Source of the DNA: Flavobacterium sp.
GTDB lineage: Bacteria; Bacteroidota; Bacteroidia; Flavobacteriales; Flavobacteriaceae
Length of the DNA: 64,000 nucleotides
NCBI RefSeq assembly: GCF_028689845.1
Contig: NZ_JAQVCH010000013.1
Span: 1-64,000, forward strand
Reading direction: 5' to 3'
A program made the position numbers and the translations under genes. Every line of letters begins with the position of its first letter. The first letter of the stretch is position 1. Shown one piece after another: positions 16,733 to 24,890 of this stretch. Under the pieces are notes generated by a model. That model was given only the letters and a program-made list of their open reading frames with translations, ran no database searches and was not told the origin of the DNA.

Positions 16733-18328
16733 TCAACTTTTTATTAAAATTTTAAACGTAGCAGATTTCCCTTCGTTGTTGGTCACCGTGGCGAGAAATA
16801 TTCCTGGAACTGCAACTATATTGATTTCTAAAATTTGTTTATTCTCAAAGTTCGCCACCGTAATTTCCTGACCAAGAAGATTGGTGAGGGTAACTTTTGA
16901 TTTTGAATATGATTCTCCTAAATTAATAGAGAAATTTCCCTTTGTAGGATTTGGATATAAGCTAACATTTAAGGCAAAAGTATTTTTTGTCACACCCAAA
17001 ATAGCGGGTGTTGTTTTAAAAACCCAAAAATCATCAAGGCCTTTATTGTTTTCAGATTTATCTCCTGAAATATTGCTATCGGACGAACAAAACAAGGTGA
17101 AATTACCATCTGCATTTTCGATTACATAAGTGCCGCTTTCATCTGCAGAACCACCAATTGAATTTTGTGAAATGATATTTCCGTTTGTATCAAGTTTTAC
17201 GAGCCAAAAATCATAACCACCTTGACTAATGACTGTTTTGTCACCAGAAATATTGCTGTTACTCCAACCAGCAATCATAAAGTTTCCATCGGCTAGTTGT
17301 TTTACATCACGTGGATAATCAACGCCACTGCCACCAATTGTTTTTTGCCATACTATGTTTCCTGTCGAGTTAAGTTTTAGTATCCAATAATCAAAATCAC
17401 CTCGAGAGTTTTCGGTTTTATCTCCAGATACATTTGAGGTTGAATAGCCACCCAATAAAAAGCCACCATCAGTCGTTTGAACAACATCACGAAGAATGTC
17501 GGCACCACTACCACCAATGGTTTTATCCCATAGAACCGTACCATTAGCTCCCAATTTTACTATCCAATAATCATTTCCACCACGCGAATTTTCAGTTTTA
17601 TCTCCTCCGCTATTGGAGGTTGATTGGCCACACATTAGAAAACCACCGTCTGCCGTTTGAAAAGAGACAGCCGCCGCTCTGTCTACCAATGCTCCTCCAA
17701 TACTATTTTGCCAAACGATGTTGCCGGTAGTGTCTAATTTTAAGGCCCAAAAATCCCGTTGTCCATTTGACGGATCGGTTTTATCGCCTGAAATGTTACT
17801 ATCACTATAGCCACCAGCAAAATAGCCGCCATCAGTAGTTTGAACAACAAAAACTTCAAAGTCGGGTTGATTACCGCCATAGGTTTTTTGCCAAGTAATG
17901 CTACCGGTACTATTTAATTTAATTATCCAATAATCAAGTCCACCACGAGAATTTTCAGTTTTATCTCCCGAAATGTTTGAGTCAGAACTCGCTCCTAAAA
18001 TATATCCACCCTCAGTGGTTTGTTTGATTGAAAGCAAAAAATCTTCTCCGCTTCCGCCAATGGTATTTTGCCATTGAATGTTACCGGTGGCGTTAATTTT
18101 TACAATCCAAATATCTGTACCGCCATTACTGTTTTCAGTTTTATCTCCTGAAGTATTAGACGAGGAATAACCGCCCATAATGTAGCCGCCATCTGAAGTT
18201 GGTTCAAATGCAACCGAATAATCACCGGCGTTGCCACCAATGGTTTTTTGCCAAAGAATTGCTGGGTTTTGGGCAAAAGTTGCCGTCAAACTGATTAGAA
18301 ATGCACAATGAAAGAGTAATTTTTTCAT
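16733..18328 (-). CDS. Secreted seven-repeat (propeller-like) protein with T9SS sorting domain
   Basis: A 531-residue secreted protein. Signal peptide 'MKKLLFHCAFLISLTATFAQ' fixes the start at 18328 rather than 18361. Seven repeats of about 60 residues follow, each with the pattern W-Q-(K/N)-(T/S)-IGG ... DGG(Y/F) ... GGYS.SN.SGDKTENS.GG.D(Y/F)W..KL...GNI; the last one is divergent. Seven units suggest one seven-bladed beta-propeller. From about 458, 'NVSLYPNPTKGNFSINLGE...' to 'ATVTNNEGKSATFKILIKS' is a type A T9SS sorting domain, so the protein is exported across the outer membrane and probably attached to the surface. No catalytic residues recognised; adhesion or binding is the likely role. 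Confidence 0.85.
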   Translation of the reverse strand: MKKLLFHCAFLISLTATFAQNPAILWQKTIGGNAGDYSVAFEPTSDGGYIMGGYSSSNTSGDKTENSNGGTDIWIVKINATGNIQWQNTIGGSGEDFLLSIKQTTEGGYILGASSDSNISGDKTENSRGGLDYWIIKLNSTGSITWQKTYGGNQPDFEVFVVQTTDGGYFAGGYSDSNISGDKTDPSNGQRDFWALKLDTTGNIVWQNSIGGALVDRAAAVSFQTADGGFLMCGQSTSNSGGDKTENSRGGNDYWIVKLGANGTVLWDKTIGGSGADILRDVVQTTDGGFLLGGYSTSNVSGDKTENSRGDFDYWILKLNSTGNIVWQKTIGGSGVDYPRDVKQLADGNFMIAGWSNSNISGDKTVISQGGYDFWLVKLDTNGNIISQNSIGGSADESGTYVIENADGNFTLFCSSDSNISGDKSENNKGLDDFWVFKTTPAILGVTKNTFALNVSLYPNPTKGNFSINLGESYSKSKVTLTNLLGQEITVANFENKQILEINIVAVPGIFLATVTNNEGKSATFKILIKS

Positions 18329-18482
18329 AATAACGAGTTGTTTTAAGGTTCTTATAAACACATCGAAATTGGTATGAAAATGTCATCATAAATTTTTCTC
18401 ACTCGTTTTGAAAGTTAAAAATAAGATTTTTTCTTAACTTTAATTAGGATTAAAATTAGTATATTCAATCGTTGATTTAAGA

Positions 18483-19091
18483 TTAGTTATTCGCTTTTTT
18501 GCACTTTATTAGATAAAATGGATAGACATCATTCACCTCTATAATTTCAAATAGTCCTGCTTCGCCAAATTCTTCTAGTATGGATTGCCTTTCATAAAAG
18601 AACATTTTTAAGCCACCAACTAGTTGATATCTATCTTTGTCAATGCAAGAGCCTTGACCATAAATCGGTGCTTTTTTTGTAACAGTTGTAAAAACCATAA
18701 ATCCGTTTTCTGTGAGTTGATTATAACAGTCTCGGATTAGTTTTTCTCTTTCTTTTTTGTCTAATAAATGAATTAAAGCGTAACAATATATTCCGTCATA
18801 CAATATATTGTCAAAGGGCATTTCGGTAACTGAACCGTGATAAATTAGTAACTCGCTTCCAAATCTTTTTTGGGCTAAATCAATGGCGGTTTTGGAAATT
18901 TCAATTCCGGTAACGGTCATGCCATTATCTAGAAATGGTTGGGCATTTCGTCCGTAACCTAAACCAGGAATAAGTACATTTTTTACATTTTGTTCAGCAA
19001 AGAAATCATTTGCCAATAGTGTAGACTTTGCGGGTTCAAACCCCCACATTTCCTGCTTGACTTTAAATGCTTCTTCCCAAAATTCTGTCAT
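18483..19091 (-). CDS. Class I SAM-dependent methyltransferase
   Basis: A 202-residue Rossmann-fold methyltransferase. The SAM-binding motif I is 'NVLIPGLGYGRNAQPFLDNG', motif II 'TVTGIEISKTAIDLAQKRF', and the motif IV region 'MPFDNILYDGIYCYALIHLL'. The N-terminal 'MTEFWEEAFKVKQEMWGFEPAKS' places it near the thiopurine methyltransferase/TehB-like group. The acceptor is unknown. It stands alone between a T9SS gene and a VOC gene. Confidence 0.8.
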   Translation of the reverse strand: MTEFWEEAFKVKQEMWGFEPAKSTLLANDFFAEQNVKNVLIPGLGYGRNAQPFLDNGMTVTGIEISKTAIDLAQKRFGSELLIYHGSVTEMPFDNILYDGIYCYALIHLLDKKEREKLIRDCYNQLTENGFMVFTTVTKKAPIYGQGSCIDKDRYQLVGGLKMFFYERQSILEEFGEAGLFEIIEVNDVYPFYLIKCKKANN

Positions 19092-19268
19092 TGTAGTTGA
19101 TTTTAAATGGTTGAGGTCTGCTTTAAAATAATTCTTACGTAAATTTGATTAGGGTAACGTACGAAAGTTAGCAAATTTAAAACGAATAGAACTCCCATTA
19201 CTTTCGGAAATGAAGATTTTAGTAAATTTAGGATATAATCAGGTTTTATTGAGGAGAGGTTTTGTTTT

Positions 19269-19655
19269 TTATTTTTCACTTTCCGCAAAAGCAATGATAT
19301 GTCCGTCCAAATCAGAAATATACCCCACTTTATCTCCCCAATCCCGATTTTTTAATTCGCTGATTTCTTTCCCACCTAAAAGAACTCCTCTTTTTAGATA
19401 TTCCGCAGCATTTTTGATTTTTAAATATAATTCACATCTCGGTATTCCATTACCAAGTTTAGGGTGTGGAGCTTTGTCTGTCACTATTTTTGCGATACCA
19501 TCTTCAGGCATTAAACCTAACTTTACACCATCAGTCAATTCAAATTCAGTCATTCCTGGAACATTTAAACTGGGAATAATTTCAAGAAGCTGTTGGTAAT
19601 AATAGGAACTTTTTTCTTGATTGGCAACATAGAGTATAAACTCAATTTCTTTCAT
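19269..19655 (-). CDS. VOC (glyoxalase/bleomycin resistance) family protein
   Basis: A 128-residue protein with the paired beta-alpha-beta-beta-beta modules of the vicinal oxygen chelate superfamily: 'IEFILYVANQEKSSYYYQQLLEIIPSL', 'FELTDGVKLGLMPEDG', and 'RDWGDKVGYISDLDGHIIAFAE', where the last block ends in the usual D-x-D-G-H-xx-x-F metal-site segment. Substrate unknown. Followed by a 177-base gap without signals before the methyltransferase gene. Confidence 0.8.
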   Translation of the reverse strand: MKEIEFILYVANQEKSSYYYQQLLEIIPSLNVPGMTEFELTDGVKLGLMPEDGIAKIVTDKAPHPKLGNGIPRCELYLKIKNAAEYLKRGVLLGGKEISELKNRDWGDKVGYISDLDGHIIAFAESEK

Positions 19656-19796
19656 GTTTTAGGTATTGAATTTATTTTAAAGAAAAATTTATGATAATGA
19701 AGCATATTATCAGTCTTAAAAAAAACCTTCTTTTATTTATGTATATAAGCGTTGGAATTTTTCGGCTAGAACCTCAGTAAATAAAATCTGGTTTGG

Positions 19797-19821
19797 AGCC
19801 GTCTCACAACTAGAGACGGCT
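19797..19821. terminator. Strong hairpin downstream of the GlcG/HbpS-like gene
   Basis: AGCCGTCTC-ACAACTA-GAGACGGCT is a perfect 9-bp stem with a 7-base loop lying between the ends of genes. The T tract on the minus strand is poor, so it may be a terminator or an mRNA 3'-end stabiliser. Confidence 0.6.
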
Positions 19822-19842
19822 TCTTTAATTAGTTATACGCAA

Positions 19843-20241
19843 TTAGATTGCTAATGCTCCAGCTTCCGCAACTGCGTGGTCATTTTCAACCGAACTTCCA
19901 CTTACTCCAATAGCTCCAATGATTTCTCCTTGAGTATTCTTAATAGGAATTCCACCTGGAAAAGTGATAAGTCCATTATTTGAATGTTCAATATTAAATA
20001 AAGATTGTCCAGGTTGAGATAATTCACCTATAATTCCAGTATTCATATCAAAAAAACGAGCTGTTTTTGCTTTTTTAATAGAGATGTCAAGCGAACCTAA
20101 CCATGCTCCATCCATACGACCAAATGCAACTAAATTTGCACCTGCATCTACCACTGCAATGTTCATTTTTGTATCAATTGAAGTCGCTTTTTGTTTTGCT
20201 GTTGCGATTGCTTTTTCAGCTTGTGCTAATGTAATATTCAT
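19843..20241 (-). CDS. GlcG/HbpS (DUF336) family protein
   Basis: A 132-residue protein of the GlcG/HbpS/PduO C-terminal family: '[61 protein letters not shown]', then '[35 protein letters not shown]'. Members bind heme or act beside glycolate and propanediol pathways; none of those genes are near. No signal peptide, so cytosolic. It stands alone, followed by a strong hairpin. Confidence 0.85.
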   Translation of the reverse strand: MNITLAQAEKAIATAKQKATSIDTKMNIAVVDAGANLVAFGRMDGAWLGSLDISIKKAKTARFFDMNTGIIGELSQPGQSLFNIEHSNNGLITFPGGIPIKNTQGEIIGAIGVSGSSVENDHAVAEAGALAI

Positions 20242-20367
20242 AATTTTATCTTTTAGAGATTATTTAATAATACAAATATACGATGGGAGTTTACGAATTT
20301 AGTTACTAAAACAGTTCAATGACTTATGAAAAAAGGTCAAATTTAAAAATGAAATTGCACTAAGTTA

Positions 20368-21207
20368 TTAAGATGATATTTCGCTTGGATTTATCCCGAA
20401 TTTATTTTTAAAAGCGATACTAAAATTTGAGAGATTGTTATATCCAAAGTCTAAATAGATAGCTGAGGCTCTTAAATTATCTTGTTCTAAAGTTTCCTTT
20501 GCTTTTTGTAATCGTTTATCTTGAAGCCATTTTCCGGGTGTTACGTTGTATTCTTTAATAAAATGCCGTTTAAAAGTAGACAAACTCATGTTGCATAGAA
20601 ATGCTATTTCCTCTAGTTTTAAATTTGAATGTATTTTGCTTTCAACAATTTTTTTAAAGGGTGAAGTTTCTTTAACTATTAAAGAATGGAGATAGATTTC
20701 AAATTTTCTTTCATATTTCTGAAGAAGATATAACATCAATTCTTCAAATTTCACAGAAAGTAAATTATTCATAAAAACCGTTGGTGCTTCACTAATTGTT
20801 GATAATGAATTCAAATAGGAGGTAATGTATGAATCATTTTGAATAATGAAATAGGGTATTTCATCTTTAACGATTTGTTTGTTGTTCGTGTGTTTGTCTA
20901 AAAATTCTTTGAGTTTTGTTTCAGAAAAGAAGAAGAGTTTACAGTAATAAATAGCTTCTGTATCTAATAATTCGGTCCAAAGCCAGTTTCCTTTTTTTAG
21001 TAGTAACGATTGGTCTTTATTTACGGCAACTGATGTTCCAGCAAAGTGAACTTGCTTTTTCCCAACCTGTAAGAAGCTAAACATATTCATGCCTAAATTG
21101 ACTTTGCTTTTTACTACATCATTGGTCATTTTGAAATCATAGACGAATAATTCCGGACTCTTATTTTTGTCATGAATGTAGATTTCAGGTATGTTTTCTA
21201 TTGCCAT
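20368..21207 (-). CDS. AraC-family transcriptional regulator
   Basis: A 279-residue regulator with a C-terminal AraC/XylS DNA-binding domain of two helix-turn-helix motifs ('LKLEEIAFLCNMSLSTFKRHFIKEYNVTPGKWLQDKRLQKAKETL' and 'LRASAIYLDFGYNNLSNFSIAFKNKFGINPSE'). The N-terminal part (1-170) is a cupin-like sensor. Neither ligand nor target is evident; the GlcG/HbpS-like gene 126 bases downstream on the same strand is one candidate. Confidence 0.88.
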   Translation of the reverse strand: MAIENIPEIYIHDKNKSPELFVYDFKMTNDVVKSKVNLGMNMFSFLQVGKKQVHFAGTSVAVNKDQSLLLKKGNWLWTELLDTEAIYYCKLFFFSETKLKEFLDKHTNNKQIVKDEIPYFIIQNDSYITSYLNSLSTISEAPTVFMNNLLSVKFEELMLYLLQKYERKFEIYLHSLIVKETSPFKKIVESKIHSNLKLEEIAFLCNMSLSTFKRHFIKEYNVTPGKWLQDKRLQKAKETLEQDNLRASAIYLDFGYNNLSNFSIAFKNKFGINPSEISS

Positions 21208-21660
21208 TTAGTTGTTTTATTGCTCGTTAGCTACGTTTCGTGTATTCTGGGTTGCACGATACAGCCCGAAAGTTAACTAATAAAAATCAAATAGAAAATC
21301 GGCTAGTACTTTTGTTAGTAGTCTAGAACTAAACAATTAATTATTTATGCTTTCGTTTATGTTTTTTATTTTGTGGTTTTTTTAAAGATGACTAATGAGT
21401 CTATGAAAAAACTTTTTATTTCAATAAAAAAAAAATAATTGAATTTAAAATGAACTTGAATTTTTTAAACAAGGAATATATCATTGAAAACCATATAAGG
21501 TAGAACTCATTTTCTATCTAAAATCAAATTATTTTGCCTTTTTTTACTATTTCTTTTAAAAATAAGGTGCGTAGTGAAGCCTATAAATTCTTCAATTACA
21601 TCTATATTATTTGTAAATTAGCACCACTTATCAACTCGCATAAAAAATTAAATATTTATC
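21208..21660. other. Gene-free interval between the AraC and pdxH genes
   Basis: About 450 bases holding the divergent promoters. An imperfect hairpin GGGTTG/CAGCCC lies near 21250-21270. The rest is AT-rich and I see no ORF, tRNA or repeat in it. Confidence 0.35.
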
Positions 21661-22305
21661 ATGGAAGACTTGAGTGATTACAGAAAATCGTATGAAAAAA
21701 GTGAACTTCTTGAAACGACCATTCCAGAAGACCCAATTAATTTATTTCACCGCTGGTTTTATGAAACAGAAGCCCAAAATAATGTAGAAGAAGTAAATGC
21801 AATGACCGTTTCTACTTTAGGATTGGATGGCTTTCCTAAAGCTCGTGTGGTTTTGCTGAAAAAATTTAACGAAGAAGGTTTTATTTTTTATACCAATTAT
21901 GAATCAGAAAAGGGTAGGGCTATAGCGGCTCATCCACAAGTTTGTCTTTCTTTTTTTTGGCATTCTATGGAACGTCAAGTAATCATCAAAGGAATTGCCG
22001 AAAAAACAACAGCAAGTATTTCTGATGGCTATTTTGATTCCAGACCTACCGGAAGCAAATTAGGAGCTATCGTATCCAACCAAAGTTCAATTATTGCGTC
22101 ACGTTTGGTTTTAGAAGAAAAATTGACGTCGCTAGAACACAGTTTTGAAGGAAAAGAAATTCCTCGTCCCGATTTTTGGGGTGGTTATTTAGTACGTCCT
22201 GTTGCCGTAGAATTTTGGCAAGGACGCCCAAACCGATTGCATGATCGTATTCGATATGTACTGCAAGAAGATTATTTCTGGAAAATTGAAAGATTATCTC
22301 CTTAA
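21661..22305 (+). CDS. pdxH: Pyridoxamine 5'-phosphate oxidase
   Basis: A 214-residue FMN enzyme that oxidises pyridoxamine or pyridoxine phosphate to PLP, the last step of vitamin B6 synthesis and salvage. The FMN-binding strand is 'NAMTVSTLGLDGFPKARVVLLKKFNEEGFIFYTNYESEKGRAIAAHPQVCLSFFW', followed by 'RQVIIKGIAEK'. The C-terminal signature is 'VEFWQGRPNRLHDRIRY'. Full length, no close neighbour on the same strand. Confidence 0.97.
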   Translation: MEDLSDYRKSYEKSELLETTIPEDPINLFHRWFYETEAQNNVEEVNAMTVSTLGLDGFPKARVVLLKKFNEEGFIFYTNYESEKGRAIAAHPQVCLSFFWHSMERQVIIKGIAEKTTASISDGYFDSRPTGSKLGAIVSNQSSIIASRLVLEEKLTSLEHSFEGKEIPRPDFWGGYLVRPVAVEFWQGRPNRLHDRIRYVLQEDYFWKIERLSP

Positions 22306-22434
22306 AATGTAGGAATATACATTCTTATTTAAAAATTTTATGCATTTCATCGATTTTATTTTGCACTTCACCGACATAGTAGTAATATTGACCAAGAAAT
22401 AAAAACAACGTTCTTAAGTCAAAGCACCAAGATA

Positions 22435-22454
22435 TTTGCCCCACATCTACCTTA
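22435..22454 (+). repeat. Direct repeat copy 1 (TTGCCCCACATCTAC)
   Basis: TTTGCCCCACATCTACCTTA. Its 15-base core is repeated exactly 51 bases further on, and a 17/20 match lies behind the CAP gene. Confidence 0.6.
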
Positions 22455-22486
22455 TCGCTTAAAAAATTAGAATAACCTAAAAGGAG

Positions 22487-22501
22487 TTGCCCCACATCTA
22501 C
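22487..22501 (+). repeat. Direct repeat copy 2 (TTGCCCCACATCTAC)
   Basis: Exact 15-base copy of the core at 22436-22450, ending 23 bases before the ATG of the CAP-domain gene, so it lies in the leader or promoter region. Confidence 0.6.
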
Positions 22502-22524
22502 TTTTAAAACTTAACCCTACTACT

Positions 22525-23016
22525 ATGAAAGCAAAAATGTTAAGAGCATTGTTGCCAATCGCAATTGTGTTCACTATGGTATCCTGTTCTACTTCTGAAA
22601 CTGATGAAGCACCAGCACCTATCGTTCAAAATTTTTCATACTCTACTGTAGAATTAGATTTGATGGATCAAATCAATACCTACCGAGTGAGTGTTGGGTT
22701 AAATGCTTTACAATCAATCAACCACATTTCTTATAAATCGGCTGAGCACAACGACTACATGATTGATAATGATGTAGTAGGTCATCAGCAATTTGAGCAA
22801 CGAGCAAATAACATCAAACAAGTTTTGGGAGCTGTGAAAGTAAGCGAAAATGTAGCTTATAACTTTCAATCTAACGAAGGTGTTTTAAACGCTTGGTTGT
22901 TGAGTGATGGTCATAAAGAAAATTTAGAAGGCGATTATACGCATTTCGGAATATCAATTAAAACAAATCCTGTAAATGGAAAAAAATACTACACCAACAT
23001 TTTTATGAAAAGGTAA
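22525..23016 (+). CDS. CAP/SCP domain lipoprotein
   Basis: A 163-residue lipoprotein: signal 'MKAKMLRALLPIAIVFTMVSC' with lipobox Cys at 21, a short Glu/Pro linker, then a compact CAP domain ('LDLMDQINTYRVSVGLNALQSINHISYKSAEHNDYMID' to 'VSENVAYNFQSNEGVLNAWLLSDGHKENLEGDYTHFGISI'). The His in 'AEHNDYM' and 'DGHKENLEGDYTHFG' are the CAP cavity residues. The family's role in bacteria is poorly known. The gene is bracketed by three copies of a short repeat. Confidence 0.88.
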   Translation: MKAKMLRALLPIAIVFTMVSCSTSETDEAPAPIVQNFSYSTVELDLMDQINTYRVSVGLNALQSINHISYKSAEHNDYMIDNDVVGHQQFEQRANNIKQVLGAVKVSENVAYNFQSNEGVLNAWLLSDGHKENLEGDYTHFGISIKTNPVNGKKYYTNIFMKR

Positions 23017-23017
23017 T

Positions 23018-23037
23018 TTTGCCCCGAATTTACCTTA
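23018..23037 (+). repeat. Related repeat copy 3 behind the CAP gene
   Basis: TTTGCCCCGAATTTACCTTA differs from copy 1 at 3 of 20 positions and lies just after the CAP stop codon. Confidence 0.45.
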
Positions 23038-23045
23038 ACCTAAAG

Positions 23046-23072
23046 AAACCGCTCCTTATCGAGTGGTTTTTT
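23046..23072 (+). terminator. Terminator of the CAP gene, overlapping the converging CDS
   Basis: AAACCGCTC-CTTATC-GAGTGGTTT followed by T residues. The stem includes the last codons of the minus-strand gene that ends at 23056. Confidence 0.8.
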
Positions 23073-23892
23073 TTATGGTTAATAAATAGAGGTCAGCCAA
23101 TTGATTTTCTGAGTCTTGGTCTTCACAAAGTAAAAAACGAAGAGCTGTATTAGACTCATCAAAAAGTGTAATTCCTTCAAATTTTTGCGTTGCAGAAATT
23201 GGGTGCGTAAACAAAATTTTAAAATCAGCAAGCCGCATCACTCCAACTAAACTTCCCATCACTTCGCCATCAGCAAACGTCGAATTCGAATCTTCGGCCG
23301 CCGCCAAAAAATAGATGGTTTCATTTACTAAAACAGCATCCGTAAAAGTGGTTGAAATATGATTTAACGGTGGTAATGGAATAGGAATATAGTCAATTTT
23401 AGAAGGATTTTCTAAATTTCCCGTCAAGCGGATGATGCCGTTTTGAGCAGCAATTCCGTTTCCGCGTTGAAAAAATAGCCATTCTTTTTCTAAAGGAATT
23501 ACGCCTTCAATATTCATATTTTCTATATCGATTCCAGTTTGAGAACTGATTTTTTCAAACAAAAGAGTCAAATCTAATAACTTGGTTTCTTGTGATTCAA
23601 GATGATACGTAAAAGCTGTTTTGCGTTTTGCGGTGGAACCCGAACCAAAAGCATAAAGTGTTTGGTCTACTTTACAAATGGCTTCTAAATCGTGTTTTAT
23701 CTTTTTTGGAATGTTTTCGGCACTTTGGTCTTGTAATTTAATTTTTGTCAGTTCTTTTTCTGTCAAAGAATAGTGATAGAGATAATTACTGCTATCGGAA
23801 ATTAGATAAAGTTGGTCTTGATGAAAGAGCAAACCAGACGAAGCTCCAAGGCCAACTAATTGAAAAAGTAATTCTAATTGAATTTGTTGCAT
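23056..23892 (-). CDS. Predicted beta-propeller protein (DUF6929-like)
   Basis: A 278-residue protein without a signal peptide, made of repeated beta strands: 'GASSGLLFHQDQLYLISDSSNYLYHYSL', 'HDLEAICKVDQTLYAFGSGS', 'MNIEGVIPLEKEWLFFQRGNG', 'FTDAVLVNETIYFLAAAED', 'KFEGITLFDES...RFLLCEDQD'. The spacing of E-(A/G)-(I/V) and D-S motifs resembles calcium-binding propellers such as SdiA-regulated/phytase-like proteins, and I believe it belongs to the flavobacterial DUF6929 group. Function unknown. Divergent from the PPK2 gene with 46 bases between starts. Confidence 0.6.
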   Translation of the reverse strand: MQQIQLELLFQLVGLGASSGLLFHQDQLYLISDSSNYLYHYSLTEKELTKIKLQDQSAENIPKKIKHDLEAICKVDQTLYAFGSGSTAKRKTAFTYHLESQETKLLDLTLLFEKISSQTGIDIENMNIEGVIPLEKEWLFFQRGNGIAAQNGIIRLTGNLENPSKIDYIPIPLPPLNHISTTFTDAVLVNETIYFLAAAEDSNSTFADGEVMGSLVGVMRLADFKILFTHPISATQKFEGITLFDESNTALRFLLCEDQDSENQLADLYLLTIKKTTR

Positions 23893-23938
23893 ACTTTTTT
23901 GTAATTTGTGTAAAATTAATCAAACAATCGCAATTCAA

Positions 23939-24820
23939 ATGAAAAATATCGAAACGACTCAATTTCGCGTTCAGCAACCGATTGAACTTTCTAATTGTCC
24001 CACTTTCGTGAAAGTAGATACTTCTGAAAAAAAGAAAGAGAAAATTTTACAGAAAGTCCGTGAAAACTTAAGCAAAATACAAGACAAAATGTATGCCCAC
24101 AATCGTTATGGTGTTTTAATTTGCTTGCAAGGAATGGATACGGCCGGAAAAGACAGTTTAATTCGCGAAGTTTTTAAAGAATTCAATGCTAGAGGCGTTG
24201 TGGTTCACAGTTTTAAAACGCCCAATTCAACCGAATTAGAACACGATTATTTATGGCGACACTATATCGCTTTGCCCGAAAAAGGAAAATTTGCCGTTTT
24301 TAATCGTACACATTATGAAAATGTGCTGGTCACTCGCGTGCATCCCGAATATATTATGAATGAAAATATTCCCGGAATTGAAAAAGTAGAAGATATTACC
24401 CCAACTTTTTGGGAAAATCGCTTTGAAAGTATCAATGCTTTTGAAAAACATGTGGCGTCAAATGGCGTTATTATCTTAAAGTTTTTTCTTCATTTAAGCA
24501 AAGAAGAACAACGGGAACGCTTATTACGCCGTTTAGAAACCGAAAAACACAATTGGAAATTTTCACCAGGTGATTTAAAAGAGAGATTGCTTTGGGATAA
24601 GTACACCCAATATTATGAAGAAGCTATCAACCGAACTTCTCACCCGCATGCACCTTGGTATATTGTGCCTGCAGACAATAAAGAAACCGCTCGCTATATT
24701 GTAGCCAAATCCATTTTAGACGTGTTAGAAAAGTATACCGATATTCAAGAACCAATTCTGGATGAGGCAGTTAAGCAGAATATTGCTTTTTATCAAGAGC
24801 AATTACGGGCAGAAAAATAA
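23939..24820 (+). CDS. ppk2: Polyphosphate kinase 2 family phosphotransferase
   Basis: A 293-residue P-loop kinase that moves phosphate between polyphosphate and nucleotides. The Walker A region is 'LICLQGMDTAGKDSLIREVFKEFNARGVVVHSFKTP' and the lid/Walker B block 'DYLWRHYIALPEKGKFAVFNRTHYENVLVTRVHPE'. 'KFFLHLSKEEQRERLLRRLETEKHNWKFSPGDLKERLLWDKY' and 'APWYIVPADNKETARY' are further family blocks. The start is taken at ATG 23939; the ORF track start at 23906 would leave almost no space for the divergent promoter. Whether AMP, ADP or GDP is preferred cannot be read. Confidence 0.9.
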   Translation: MKNIETTQFRVQQPIELSNCPTFVKVDTSEKKKEKILQKVRENLSKIQDKMYAHNRYGVLICLQGMDTAGKDSLIREVFKEFNARGVVVHSFKTPNSTELEHDYLWRHYIALPEKGKFAVFNRTHYENVLVTRVHPEYIMNENIPGIEKVEDITPTFWENRFESINAFEKHVASNGVIILKFFLHLSKEEQRERLLRRLETEKHNWKFSPGDLKERLLWDKYTQYYEEAINRTSHPHAPWYIVPADNKETARYIVAKSILDVLEKYTDIQEPILDEAVKQNIAFYQEQLRAEK

Positions 24821-24865
24821 GTGTAATCCTCTTGTTTTATAAACAAAAAATCCGATTAAATTTCT

Positions 24866-24873
24866 TATTTTTG
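24866..24873 (+). promoter_or_regulatory. TATTTTTG -7-like element for the MATE gene
   Basis: TATTTTTG followed by CC, 17 bases before the ATG at 24891. No good -33 TTG at consensus distance. Confidence 0.4.
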
Positions 24874-24890
24874 CCGCTTTAAAAAAATCA

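Noticed and set aside
19210-19599. 129-residue plus-strand ORF across the VOC gene
   Set aside because: Overlaps the VOC gene almost completely; the minus-strand product has the VOC pattern, the plus-strand one has none.
21240-21290. Possible tRNA-like fold in the AraC-pdxH interval
   Set aside because: Only one imperfect hairpin (GGGTTG/CAGCCC) exists; there is no acceptor stem, T-loop or CCA.
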